Assembly: GCA_011037195.1 (NCBI GenBank)
Contig: JAAEAF010002781.1
Span: 49,417-113,416, forward strand
Source of the DNA: Triatoma infestans
Lineage: Eukaryota; Arthropoda; Insecta; Hemiptera; Reduviidae
Direction of reading: 5' to 3'
DNA: 64,000 nucleotides
Below, piece by piece: positions 22,931-33,619 of this stretch. A model generated the notes under the pieces. The model was not told the DNA's origin and ran no database searches. It saw only the letters and a list, made by a program, of their open reading frames with translations. Numbering within the stretch: the stretch's first letter is position 1; each line of letters opens with the position of its first letter. The position numbers and the translations under genes were made by a program.

Positions 22931-23321
22931 TAAACTTTGGTTAAGCTGTAATAAATCTTCGTCCAAGCTTTCTATTTAAGCTGTTTATTTGTTTTCTCCA
23001 ATCTCAAACCAATGGAATAACAGGAATTGCATGATTGCAAGTAATTTGCTAACTATAAAAGCACGAAAAAAAAACCTTGCTTAATGACAAGCTTAGATTG
23101 CATTGTTAAGAAAATTGCCAATCAGTGGTTAGTAGGTATCCCATACTTGAAGTAACAAGGAAACAAGAATAGAAAAGATAGTGTGAAATAGTTACATGAA
23201 CTTTCGATTCGACTCCAATTTCGTCTCAAGTTGGTTTTCTTTTCTTCAACTGATTCAGATTGTCAACTGACCTACTTCAGAACTTTAAAAAATATTAATT
23301 AAAAAAAAAAGTTAGTCTAAA

Positions 23322-23420
23322 ACACCCACATAAGTTTCTCTTACTGCAATTCTCACAGTTCTGGTCGAAAAATTTCCTTGAAGGTTGGAATGTTTACTAA
23401 ATATTTAATTCCTTTAATTC
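23322..23420 (+). repeat. RF1 5' fragment
   Basis: ACACCCACATAAGTTTCTCT TACTGCAATTCTCACAG corresponds to the 5' end of RF1; it decays quickly after that. Confidence 0.5.
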
Positions 23421-23633
23421 CCACCAGAGAAGCAGCAACTCTAATTGTATAAAATAAAGCCTAACTTCTCAGCTTCCTCCAGATACCTCCAAAAAAAACT
23501 TTTTTCTCGGCAACCGTGAAAAATTATTAAATCAAAAGTAGTGAGTAAAGTTGTACTTTTAATCACAAGTGATAAAAAATATAAGCAGCCATAACTTTTC
23601 TCACAAGTGACGAAAAATAATTATGATTCAACA

Positions 23634-23940
23634 GAGATATTTTTCGTGCTAGCCTGCTTCTTTCATTTTTATTTGAAACATTCTGGAAAAAAACAGTTAG
23701 TTATCAGTGAGTAAAATAATTTTTTTTTATACTCGAGTTCAGTTATTACCAGCGCGAGCAAGAGCGTAAAAATATTTTACTCACATATTCAATATTATTT
23801 TTTTTCTGCAGCTGCATTAAATTGGTTCTTAAATTACATGCATGTAAAAAAATATTATGAAAAGGTACGTACCAAAGAAGCAGGCTGACACGGAAAATAT
23901 CTGACGCTTTCCAGTTCTGCCGAACCAACCACAACAACAA
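23634..23940. mobile_element. second fold-back element of the hammerhead-tail family
   Basis: Outer arms GAGATATTTTTCGTGCTAGC (23634) and the reversed form AGCAGGCTGACACGGAAAAT (near 23880) match the ends of the fold-back at 17179. It ends with the same one-sided tail (GAACCAACCACAACAACAA). The interior has been replaced by other DNA, so the ribozyme-like core is absent. Possible imperfect target duplication with ATTCAAC on both sides. Confidence 0.6.
23667..23866. repeat. long inverted repeat, left arm
   Basis: About 190 bp whose reverse complement recurs at 24115-24308. Shared blocks: TTATTTGAAACATTCTGG, CAGTGAGTAAA, TATACTCGAGTTCAGTTATT, GCATTAAATTGGTTCTTAAA. Several small gaps separate the arms' sequences. 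Confidence 0.7.
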
Positions 23941-24114
23941 ATATTATTCAACTCTAAATAGACCGTTATCTGGCGGCAATGCGTGAAACAAGAACGTATT
24001 TGAACACAAATCCCAAATACTACAGATTTGAGGTTATACTAAAGAGAACAGGTTATAGAGGGACTGCGAGTATTTGACTTGAATTAAAGTACATTCTCAG
24101 TACTTGGTAATATT

Positions 24115-24308
24115 CCTTTTCTTAATATTTTTTTACATTCATGTAATTTAAGGACCAATTTAATGCAGCAATTATTATTCAACATGTGAATAAAATATTT
24201 TTACACTTCTTGTTCGCGCTGGTGTGGTCAATAACTGAATTCGAGTATAAAAAAAATTACTTTACTCACTGATAACTGTTTTTCCCAGAATGTTTCAAAT
24301 AAATATGA
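24115..24308. repeat. long inverted repeat, right arm
   Basis: Reverse complement of 23667-23866 with scattered differences. The spacer of about 250 bp contains the right end of the fold-back element, so this repeat is not simply part of it. Confidence 0.7.
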
Positions 24309-24309
24309 A

Positions 24310-24640
24310 AAGCTATATACCAAGTTTATCAAAATTCTTGAATGCCGTTTTCAAGAAAATTGCAACAACAAAAAATTGAAAAAAATCAGTAATCGCACTT
24401 CCGGCTTTCGGTTTTGGATTTTGTCCGAAACCGTCGTATCGGTCCAGGAATGGTATTATACGGAATAATAACTTGGGATTTTGTTTCACAAACAAACGCC
24501 CCCAAACACCACACAAATACAAGCATTCAAACACGTTGCTAAAAAACACTTTCTTTCTTCTCACAGGAACGTATTTTTCTTATAAAAACCCAATTTCGAA
24601 AATCCGACACGATCACAATACTTCCTCATTTATTCATTCA
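24310..24640 (+). repeat. RF1 3' part
   Basis: Contains TACCAAGTTTATCAAAAT, GCCGTTTTCAAGAAAATTGC, CGCACTTCCGGCTTTC, and ends with TCCGACACGATCACAATACT and TCCTCATTT, the RF1 3' section with its terminal hairpin decayed. Confidence 0.65.
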
Positions 24641-25289
24641 AAGGTTTTTCCACTATTCAATGGTTTGTCTTGCATTGAAGTTTTTCCCGCCACCTCTCCC
24701 TCTTGTTGCCAATCCTCCATCCACAGGCCGTTTCATTCATATTAGCGCAATCTTTACTGTCCAGATAGCTCTCGGAGCCCGCGCTTTCTTCTTCCCGGCG
24801 TAGATCATTGCAGAAACGTTCTTGGCTATCTCACTTCATCCTTTCTTTTTGACAAGGCCATACCATTGCAACGCTTTTCTGTTTATCCTTGCAATACGTT
24901 CTTTTACACTATTATATCGACATAGTGAGAGAGACCGTATCAACAATTCAGTTTTTATGGTATTTCCTCAGAGGAATCTCCAGATTAACAGAAATCTTCG
25001 TATTGCAAAATAAGGAGATGTTAGAACATTAACTCAAACTTAATAATGTGTACATTATAAAACGTTAAAACGTAATTTCGGGAACATTAAAATTCAAAAT
25101 ATGATAGTCGAAATTAAATGACAAAAAGTCCTGATATATAAGTATGTATAAAACAGCTTTCGACCAGATCACTCTCAATATAACACAACTAGATTAGAAG
25201 AACACAGCAAGTTACAGTTTGATGATAGGTTACAAATATAAATATCCTTATAAATATAAATATAAATAGAAACTCCAACAATCACTTAC

Positions 25290-25494
25290 CAATATTCCTC
25301 GTAATTCTTCTAGGCAGTTGCCATGTGGATCTAAAATGTCTCCATGGTTCAATGCGAGGCACACCTGGCAATAAATGTCCCCGATCGTCTGCAATAATTT
25401 TTGTATGTCCTTTTCGTTGTCTCGGTCTGACGTGTGGATACCATTTGCTAACTTCCCAATTGCCAAGGCGTTCGGCCCGGAAACTTCTTTCGTA
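25290..25494 (-). CDS. probable further upstream exon of the unrecognised gene
   Basis: A 205-nt open exon between a TATCTAG acceptor (25496-25495) and a GTAAGT donor (25289). It encodes STKEVSGPNALAIGKLANGI near its start and DIQKLLQTIGDIYCQVCLAL, a likely amphipathic helix, in the middle, ending EELRGIL. It starts in phase 2 and ends in phase 0. Base composition is less AT-rich than its surroundings, as for the other exons. It cannot splice directly to 20203 without a frameshift, so at least one exon is missing between them, or it belongs to a separate minus-strand gene. Product unknown. Confidence 0.6.
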
Positions 25495-25914
25495 CTAGAT
25501 AAATACAAAAACAACAAAACCACTTAATACAGTTGTTCATTTTCTCTTTTTTTTTAAAAAAAGTAAACCTTTGCCTTCCAGAGATTTTATTTCAGAGTGC
25601 AAAAAATGATTGGATAAAGCGGTGGTTATTAATTAGCGTTAGTTCTCCCATTCCTACTAGATCCATTACTATCCCCCGAAGATGCTATGTCAACTTTGTT
25701 AAAGTCTTCCTCTAGAATCCATACTTAGGTTTGTGCGTTAATAGCATGGAGGCTAATAAATCTATGTTAGTTCATCAATATTCAACAGCACGAGACGTGA
25801 GAATATTCGTTCACGAAATAACAGCGGAATAGATAGAATTGTACTAAAGGCAAGTAGAGAGAGCCGATAATATTGAACAAACACATTAGAATTTTGATGT
25901 CTCAGATCCACCAG

Positions 25915-26230
25915 AAAACGATTTTTTCAGAAAAAGTTACAAATAAAAGTGATGGGTTTAAAGGAAATCGTCGTAGCGGTTTCTCAAAAAATTCCAAAAA
26001 ACTCAAAAATGTATTCTTTAAAATCGCACTTCCGGTTTTTAACGATTTTCTTCAAATCTGGAATTCTATCATCGCTTCTAATGTACATTAATATTAACTT
26101 GTGGCATAATCCATACATTGTACTGAAATAAAGTATTAGAGGAAATCTTAACGCTACAGTTCCCTCAGAAACCCCAAAAAATCAATTTTTCAGCCAGTCG
26201 CAGTGTAGAAGTAAAGATGTCAAATGTGGG
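25915..26230 (+). repeat. RF1 internal fragment
   Basis: AAAAGTGATGGGTTTAAAGG, TCGCACTTCCGGTTTTTAAC GATTTTCTTCAAAT and the following GGAATTCTATCAT block are RF1 module sequence. Neither terminus is present. Confidence 0.6.
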
Positions 26231-26795
26231 CGTAGTCAACATGATAATTATAAATTTCTGATTGGCCCATATTTCACACCTTCTATCCTACACTGTAATT
26301 GGTTAATTATTTCTTTGAAAAAAAAAAAAAATAGTTTAGATTTTTTTACCAATTTTCCCATCGTATCTATTTTATAAATAATAAATTGTGTAATAAAAAT
26401 TGTTGTTAAAAAAAAGCAAAAGTTCTTTCTAACAATATTTACTGTTTTATACAATTAATGTGAGCTATACAGAAAAAATTCAGAATTTTCATTCCATTTA
26501 TTGAAAAGAAAGCAAAAGAGAATTAGGCAGAAATGCAAGATGCAGTGGTGAGTCCGCAATCTTCTATTTGTTCGTTTATACCAACTGAACAAAATAAAAC
26601 TGATGCTAAACATCCACAAAAAATTCTCCAATGAATTCATAATATTCAGTAAAAAAAACTGTTTAGACCTGGAGTTTTAGCTAGTCATTATATTGTCCTT
26701 AACTTTATGTATGTGGCACAGTCCACAAGTTATTGAAAGTGATGGAAATCTATGCATTAGGTAATTCAATCAAAATCTAGTTTCAACAAAAAAAA

Positions 26796-27777
26796 TTTGG
26801 TGTGAAACACTCACACAACTTTCTCTTATTCCTGTTCTCAAAATTATAATTGACAAATGTTATAAATTGTGTACCAAATTTAATGAAAACTGTTTAAAAA
26901 AACTGTTCAGTAAAAGCGCACTTCCGGTTTACTAATTTTCTTAAAACTTAGAATTTTGGCCATCTATTTATTTCTGATTCATTTTGTTTGGATGATAGAA
27001 TTGTATAATCAACTATGAGAGCACTTTAGAGGAAACCTAACCCCACTCCTCCCCCAAAAGTGCCCTTAAATGAATTTTTCTAGAGAAATATTTTAAATAA
27101 AAGTGGTAGATCTTTGGATGTGTAGTTGATATATCATGTTTGAAGAAAATCGTCGGAGCCACTTTTGAGAAAAATTGCAAGAAAGTAAAAAAATACCAGA
27201 AAACTGAAAAATACATTTGAGTAAAAACGCACTTTCGATCATCCGATTTTTTCAAACTCGGAATTTCAACAACGCATTTAATTCTAATTAATATTGTTTA
27301 GCTGAAAGAATTGTATAGTAAATTGAAATAGCACTTTACGGGACAACCCACCACCCCCCAGAGCCTGAAAGTGCCCTTAAATGCGTATTGCCGAAGAATG
27401 TTCAAATAAAAATTGTAGATCTTTGTAAGTGTAGTTGATACACCAAGTTTAAAGAAAATCGTTGGAGCCATTTTTGAGAACATTGCAAAAAAGTGAAAAA
27501 ACCATTTAGTAAAGTGGTACTTCCAGTTGAGGAATTTTGACAAATAACCTACTGTCCCATGATCCCAGATCCCATGTTGATACCTAAATGGAATATCAAG
27601 TTCAACTTTCTACGGTTTTTCGTTTTTGAGCTATGTGTTCACATACATACACAGACCATTTTCTAAAAACCACTTTTTTGGACTCAGAGGACCTCAAAAA
27701 CGGATTTCCGGTGAAAACTCGATATCGAAAATTTGACACGATTACAATACTTCCTCTTACTAGGAGTAAGAGAAAGT
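26796..27777 (+). repeat. RF1, reference full-length copy (982 bp)
   Basis: Starts TTGGTGTGAAACACTCACAC and ends AGGAGTAAGAGAAAGT. The 5' end can fold (GTGTGA/TCACAC), and the 3' end can fold (CTCTTACT/AGTAAGAG around AGG). The body is three tandem, diverged modules of roughly 250-300 bp. Each has a CGCACTT-CGG-type block, TTTTCTTxAAACTxxGAATTT, an ATTxATTTGTTTGGATGA-like block and a C-rich CCCCAxxCC block, followed by TGCCCTTAAATG. A distinct 3' section contains ACCTCAAAAACGGATTTCCG. No coding capacity. The short tandem open frames at 27037 and 27298 are module by-products. Confidence 0.85.
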
Positions 27778-27888
27778 AAAAAGAATCGAACTAATTATTA
27801 GTGCAATTAAACAAATAAATTATAATAAGAAGAAGCGTTATATATTAGAAAACGGTAAACTAGACACTATGTAACTATATACGTAAAT

Positions 27889-27936
27889 TGGAATAAGAGA
27901 AAGTCGTGTGAGTGTTTCACATCAGATTTTCTATGT
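27889..27936 (-). repeat. RF1 terminal fragment
   Basis: GAATAAGAGAAAGTCGTGTG followed by AGTGTTTCACATCAGATTT: the RF1 5' end in reverse, only about 110 bp after the end of the full copy, so two copies lay tail-to-tail. Confidence 0.65.
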
Positions 27937-28556
27937 GTGTTTTTGTTTCAACGATTCACCCGCTGGGCTACTCGATCTAGCTAGTGTTCAGTATTTACTA
28001 GTTCCTTTTTCTTTGTACAGGATTAAATAAAAGTAAACAGTGCATAGAAAATTAGGCAGATAAACTATGTGTGTGTTAGTGTATCTGAAAGTGGGGGGAG
28101 ATGGATGAACATATAAAAAAAAGTTTCAACATAAAAAGAATAAATAAATAAAAGAAAAGCCATTTAATGACCTGTCATAAAACAACTAAACACAGGGAGT
28201 AGAATAAATTAAGCATGAAATATTACAACGTAGTTTATCTATTGGACAACACCTGTTCTTCTCTCTTCATTTCTATTGGTAGCCCCCCACCAGCACCAGT
28301 TATCCGAGCTAAGTCCCTGTTACCAACGATGTTATATATATTCATATGTAAATCTCTGGTGGCCAACACTTGTACTACACTAATAATAATAATACACTGG
28401 TTAAACACGTTAAATTGGTGAACAGTCTTTTCTTTGTTTACAGATATAACTATTGATACTTCCAATAAATTGTAACTAATCTGATTTTATGTTATTCTAA
28501 ATTCTTCGTGCTACTAATGTTAAATTTCGAAAAGTTAACAAAAATGGTCAGCTTTC

Positions 28557-29240
28557 CACTTTCTCTTAACCAAGTAAGAGGAAGTATTGCGTCGTGCCAG
28601 ATTTTCGAAATTGAGTTTTCACCGGAAATACCGTTTTGAGGTATCATGTGTCAAAAAAAAAAAAAAAATTGTTTTTACCGAATAGTCTCAAAAATAAAGT
28701 CACAGGAAGTTCAAAATTTGGTGCACCGTTTAGGTACACCGCATTTGACACGAAAATTTCAGGCAAAATCCATACAGTGAAAGTGCGATTTTACTGAATT
28801 TTTTGTTTTGTTTTCAGGTTTTCCTGATTTTCTCTAAACTTCGTACATACACATAAATATCTATCACTTTTATTCGAAACATTTACCTGGGAAAATTTAT
28901 TTTTTGGTGGTTCTCGGGAAATAGGAGCTTTCCACTGAAGTACCACTTCACAGTATAATGTATTGTTTTATACATTAATACACATTAGAAGCATCGATAG
29001 AACTACAGATTTGAAGAAAATTGGTTTTTAACCGGAAGTGCGACTTTACAGAATAAGTTTTTTGGAATTTTCTCATAAACGATTTTCCTTTAAACTTGGG
29101 AATGCTTGCTGCATAGATAGAAACGTACCACTTTTATTAGAAAAAATTGATTATAGAAGGGTATTGGGGGTTATGTTAGTTAGTTTAACTGAAATTTACA
29201 CAAGGTCAGTTTCCTTTAATGCTGCCGTTTAAATAGATAA
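28557..29240 (-). repeat. RF1 partial copy
   Basis: Starts with the 3' hairpin end (CACTTTCTCTTAACCAAGTA), then GAGTTTTCACCGGAAATACC. It carries about two modules (AACCGGAAGTGCGACTTTAC). The outer 5' end is missing. Confidence 0.7.
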
Positions 29241-29249
29241 CAGCTGTTT

Positions 29250-30180
29250 AAATCGATTCAATGTTCCTACAGGAGTTATACTACTTAGATACTGAGGACT
29301 AGGAGATATACTAGGTTATAACCTAGCATACTAGGAGATATACTGATGTTTCGTGCCAAGTATAATTGTGTTAAGCCAGAGGACTCTTAATTATAAGGAA
29401 TCTCTATCCATCTGCTCGAACTCCTCTGAACTAGCACTAATTCTCTAGGACTTTTAAAGATTTTTGCCATTTGGATATATAACTTATTTATCAGTGAACA
29501 ATTTTCTCCGTGTGACATATGTTCCACTTGGCTGGTACACCCTCTACAATTTTTTTTTATGAACTATTCTCTCTTAAAGAAATACAAAAAAAAGGGGTTA
29601 ACAATATCTCATTATCCCCCCACTACTACCAAACCAAACAATATAACCATTCAAAACTATTAAACCACGCCAATATAATTCCGCCTACTTCTCTTTAAAT
29701 TCAGTAAACACCACATCTCTTTCTAAATAGTGATTTCCATAACAGAAGAAACATTCTGGAGAGTATCTACCAGTATGGTAGATATCACTTCCTCCCGCAG
29801 ACCGTATTACCATTAGAATTACAAGTTTAAAACGTTTATAACAGAGGGCTGTGAGGATGATCCTGCTAGGAGAAAACTATTAGCAAGTTAAGTTAATCCT
29901 GGGTACACGGTGTTCCCTTAACAACACCAGAGTGATTAATGAGTGATACATGTGAGGGGCAGGGTACAAGAGTGATCAAGCTTGCCACCAGGGGCAGCGC
30001 AGATGGTACTAGTAAATATATCTCTCTCCCTCTCTCTCGGCTGTTTATGTCGTATCTCTTTGTAATAAGGGGATTCATCTTCTATGTTCTTTGTCGGTTT
30101 ATATATATATTGTTTTCATTTGCAATAAATCATTTTCTTATTAGGAGGGTGGCGCAAAAAATTTATTTGCGCATGTTTAT
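29250..30180. other. no gene seen; short perfect palindrome
   Basis: Mixed-composition DNA without recognisable elements. CTAGGTTATAACCTAG at 29311-29326 is a 16-bp perfect palindrome next to a duplicated AGGAGATATACT. Confidence 0.5.
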
Positions 30181-30184
30181 TTTC

Positions 30185-31137
30185 TCTTAGTGCTGGCAAG
30201 AGATCGTGTCTCTGCTGTATTCGTGTCACACATTGGAAATTCGAGTTTTCACCGGTAATGCATGTTTTGAAGACCCACTGAAGATGAAAAAATGGTCCTA
30301 GGCACAGCCAATGAACGCTGAAAACTCTGAAGGTTTAAGCTATGGAGTCTCTCCACATACGTGCGAGCAGTTCGGGTTTGTTTTCGATAGAAGTTCCAAT
30401 AAATTTACTCCATCCTTGTTCAAAACTCTGGTATTGAATTTGAAATCGGTGGTATCTCTCCCCAGACCTGTGGGGCATTTATTAAGAGGTATATCTGTGT
30501 CCCTAAGTACACACTACCTTCTAGTGTAACAACCCATGGCTAAAATAGAGAATAAGTGCAGCCGGGCGTGGATCCCATAATAAAATTATAGAAAAAATTA
30601 ATTAACGCATTTTTTTCAGTTTTCTCTAATTTTCTTAAAATAACTCCTAAGATTTTCTTTAATTTATCTATAATCAAACTTACAAAAGTTTAAAAATTAT
30701 GATATATTTTCCATGGGAAAATTTTATTTCAAGGGAGCTCGAAACTTTCCTCTACAGTTCCTCCTCTACGTTTCCACATCCAGAAGCATCACTTTACCGT
30801 ATGGTTTTTTTGTTGTTGTTTTTTTAATAGTTTTTCATAATTTTCTCGAGGACGACCTCCAAGATTTTCTTTAAACTTTATACCCGACTAAGGAAGTATG
30901 TATTTCATGTTCATCTGAATAAGAAAATATGATTTTATTATGACTCTAGGGAGCTTAAATTTTTAGTTTTCTTCGTAAAAGTCATTTTAAGATATTGTAC
31001 AGTATAAGTGCCGATTTAAAACATTAAGGACAATTGAATGCATGAATTTGAATGTTGAATGCATGAGTTTGAAGAAAATTGTGACATTGGCAATGACAGT
31101 GGTAAGAGAAAGTTGTGTGAATTTTTCGCACCAGATT
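30185..31137 (-). repeat. RF1, diverged near-full copy
   Basis: Begins near a decayed 3' end (TTCGAGTTTTCACCGGTAAT) and ends TAAGAGAAAGTTGTGTGAAT, TTTTCGCACCAGATTT, the reversed 5' end. The interior has modules with insertions. Confidence 0.65.
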
Positions 31138-31194
31138 TTTTTAATAAAATAATTTAAATAATATAGCAAAGTAAAGTAAAGAATTGCCTATTTT

Positions 31195-31378
31195 TTCAGG
31201 CGGGCTTAACGGCTAACTTCCATATTAGATGTGTGGTCGGGGAGCGGAAGCACCTAACTTGCTATATACATTTTTTTAAACGAACATAAAAATTTAACAG
31301 TCATACGCGGGCCTCGAACTGGGGACCTGCCAGTTAGAAGTCAATGCTCTTAACCACTACATCAAAACCCACGCCTTA
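31195..31378 (-). repeat. SINE-A, copy 1
   Basis: On the minus strand the head reads GTAGTGGTTAAGAGCATTGA, then AGGTCCCCAGTTCGAGGCCC (A-box and B-box of a tRNA-derived polymerase III promoter). The body has GTTAGGTGCTTCCGCTCCCC, and the tail TTAAGCCCGCCTGAAAAAAT. The same head, body and tail recur on the other strand at 40303. Confidence 0.75.
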
Positions 31379-31379
31379 A

Positions 31380-32065
31380 TTTAACTAATATAATAAAAAT
31401 AATAATAAAATTCTATACTTAATAATAATTTCACTAAAGACGGTATTGCGTGGTACCATTAACCAGGCCCAGGATTGTGTGGCCACCGTAAAGCTCAATG
31501 TCCCCATCCGTTGCTCCAAGTTCGTCCTATACCCAACCTCCCGCCCATCATTATTTATTGCAATATTTATGTTGATGGCAAAATTTTATTTGCAGTCAAC
31601 ATCAGTTTGCATGTCCTAACCCATTAAGTCTCTCTCTCTCTCTTTCAACCTCTCTCCCTCTCTATCTATCTCCTTCTCTGCGTTAGAAGTTTTGCTAAAA
31701 CTATTCCGTAAGGATAAACTTATTTCCCTAAACTTTAACTTATATTTTTTAGTTTATAATATAATATTTGATTATTCACTTATTTACAAAGATTTCAAAG
31801 ATTTATGAGCTAAGATGATTTACCTATTCATAGTTTTCAGAGCGGTTAGTTCAGAGTACATTTTCGAAAATTTCCCCTGCAAAAGTTAAAACTAGCTCCC
31901 AGATATCTCAGAGTAAAATCAATTTTATAAGTATATGTATATGTGTTGCTGTATGCCTGCAACGTAAATGAGAAAATCGTTGGACTCGTATTTGAGAGAT
32001 TATGTTAAAACGCGCATTTCCTTCAAGTTGATAAACAGATTTTCTTCAACTTGGGATATTAGCAA
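31380..32065. other. no gene seen; CT-rich microsatellite
   Basis: AT-rich flanks around a CT-repeat tract at about 31628-31680 (TCTCTCTCTCTCTCTTTC and CTATCTATCTCC). Nothing else recognised. Confidence 0.5.
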
Positions 32066-32069
32066 TGTA

Positions 32070-32330
32070 TTTCTTCTTCTTATGCAGCGCAATGGTTCGG
32101 GGTGGGCCTCAGCTTCCCCGACAATATTGCTTCACGCATCTCTGTTCTTCACCATTTTCCACTCCCAGTGTTTTCAGGTTCCCTTCAACAACTTGTAGTC
32201 ATCGTCTCTCTGGTCGGCGGTGTATACAGTCATATCTTGCCCGCAACCAAATCATATGGCAATCCGCCCACTTGCTATGTCACTCAACACGTCACATGAG
32301 GCGTAACACACCTTCCAACACTAGCATTCA
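32070..32330 (-). pseudogene. possible non-LTR retrotransposon 3' remnant
   Basis: On the minus strand several frames together resemble a LINE C-terminus, e.g. WKMVKNRDA, then a stop, then NIVGEAEAHPEP, close to an AAGAAGAAG tail. GC content is above its surroundings. No long frame survives, so the call is weak. Confidence 0.35.
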
Positions 32331-32399
32331 ACTCAACGCCTTCGGAAAAATCAAGATCCGCCGACCTTACCCCATAAAAAATCAGGAACGGGAAATTAG

Positions 32400-33600
32400 A
32401 GGGAGTTTCAACAATATATAATACCAGAGCTAGCTAGACTCAAAACAAAAATCTTCAAGTAAGCATCAACAAGTAAATATTCTGCCAGTTTCAAACTGAC
32501 CTTCGGCTCTCAAGCTACCACTTTTCTATATTAGTTTTGCAAACAATACTCTTGTTCTCAGTTCAATATATCAGGTGAATAGTCTGTGTACTTTTGAATA
32601 GTCTGTGTACTTTTCTCTTCTGCAATTCTCTACCCAATCCCATAAAAAAAACCACTACATCAGCCAACCTTTCCCTGGCCCAATAACTGTTCCATACACC
32701 AATCTGTTCGGCATCCTGTTATTGAGCATTCATCATACGTATTCCATGTACATGTTCGATTCGATAGGCTTTTACAAACTTGACTATATTACGATCTTGT
32801 TACAGAGAGTAAAGCTCACTGTTTCTACGGAGTCTGTGCGAACCGATGTCATTACAATCTGATCCAAAAATCTTTCTTAATATTGTGCATTTAGCAATGC
32901 AGAGTCTGTACGAACCGATGTCATTATCAATAATGAACCAAAAATCTTTCTTAATATTTTGGGTTATGCATTTAATATAAGTTAATATTGTAAGAAGTAG
33001 AATCCTACATTTTCGAAGGGCCACTTTAAAGGAAATTGCAGTTGATCTCCCCCCCCCCAAATCAGTTCTCCGGAACTGAAACTATTACGTCTGACGCCAT
33101 TATTAATAATGAAATAAAATGTTTTAAAACTTATTACATAAAATTATTGTTACAAAAATAATATCATCCATTAAGAAGATTATAAATGTAGTTATATAAC
33201 AATGTGCAACCTATATCTCTTATAGAACAATGGTTTTGTTATAAATTGCAAATCCGGCTTTAGTCAAATTGAAAATCGATTATAATTATTCATTCATACA
33301 CCCAGCCAAACAGTTGCATTATTTTAAATATTATCACAACATATTACTGGAGGATATTGCGTGTGAAAAGTAAATCAATTTAATTGAACACTATTCCCAC
33401 GACAACATTAATATTACAAATAAAAATTACTAAAATTTCCCAAGAGGTGGATATTTAATAACTACATTTCCCTATGATAAAATGTATTCAATAAATTTAA
33501 TTAATTTTCATTAAAATTTAATAAAGTCATTAAAAAAAATTTGTTTTTTGATTCCCTATACTATCTTGAACATACTGTTTTGTATTATAAAAAGGATGTT
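32400..33600. other. no gene seen; local duplications
   Basis: A 72-bp tandem duplication lies at about 32831-32975 (AGTCTGTGCGAACCGATGTC repeated as AGTCTGTACGAACCGATGTC), and an 18-bp one near 32577-32612 (GAATAGTCTGTGTACTTT). Otherwise AT-rich. Confidence 0.55.
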
Positions 33601-33619
33601 GAGGTTCGGCCAAAAAAAA

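Noticed and set aside
26796..27777. RF1 as a Helitron
   Set aside because: It starts with TC and has a 3' hairpin, but the 3' end lacks CTRR and the insertion sites are not clearly A/T.
30001..30180. Open frame 29939-30190 as a small membrane protein gene
   Set aside because: Hydrophobic only because of T-rich sequence, and without splice or family support.
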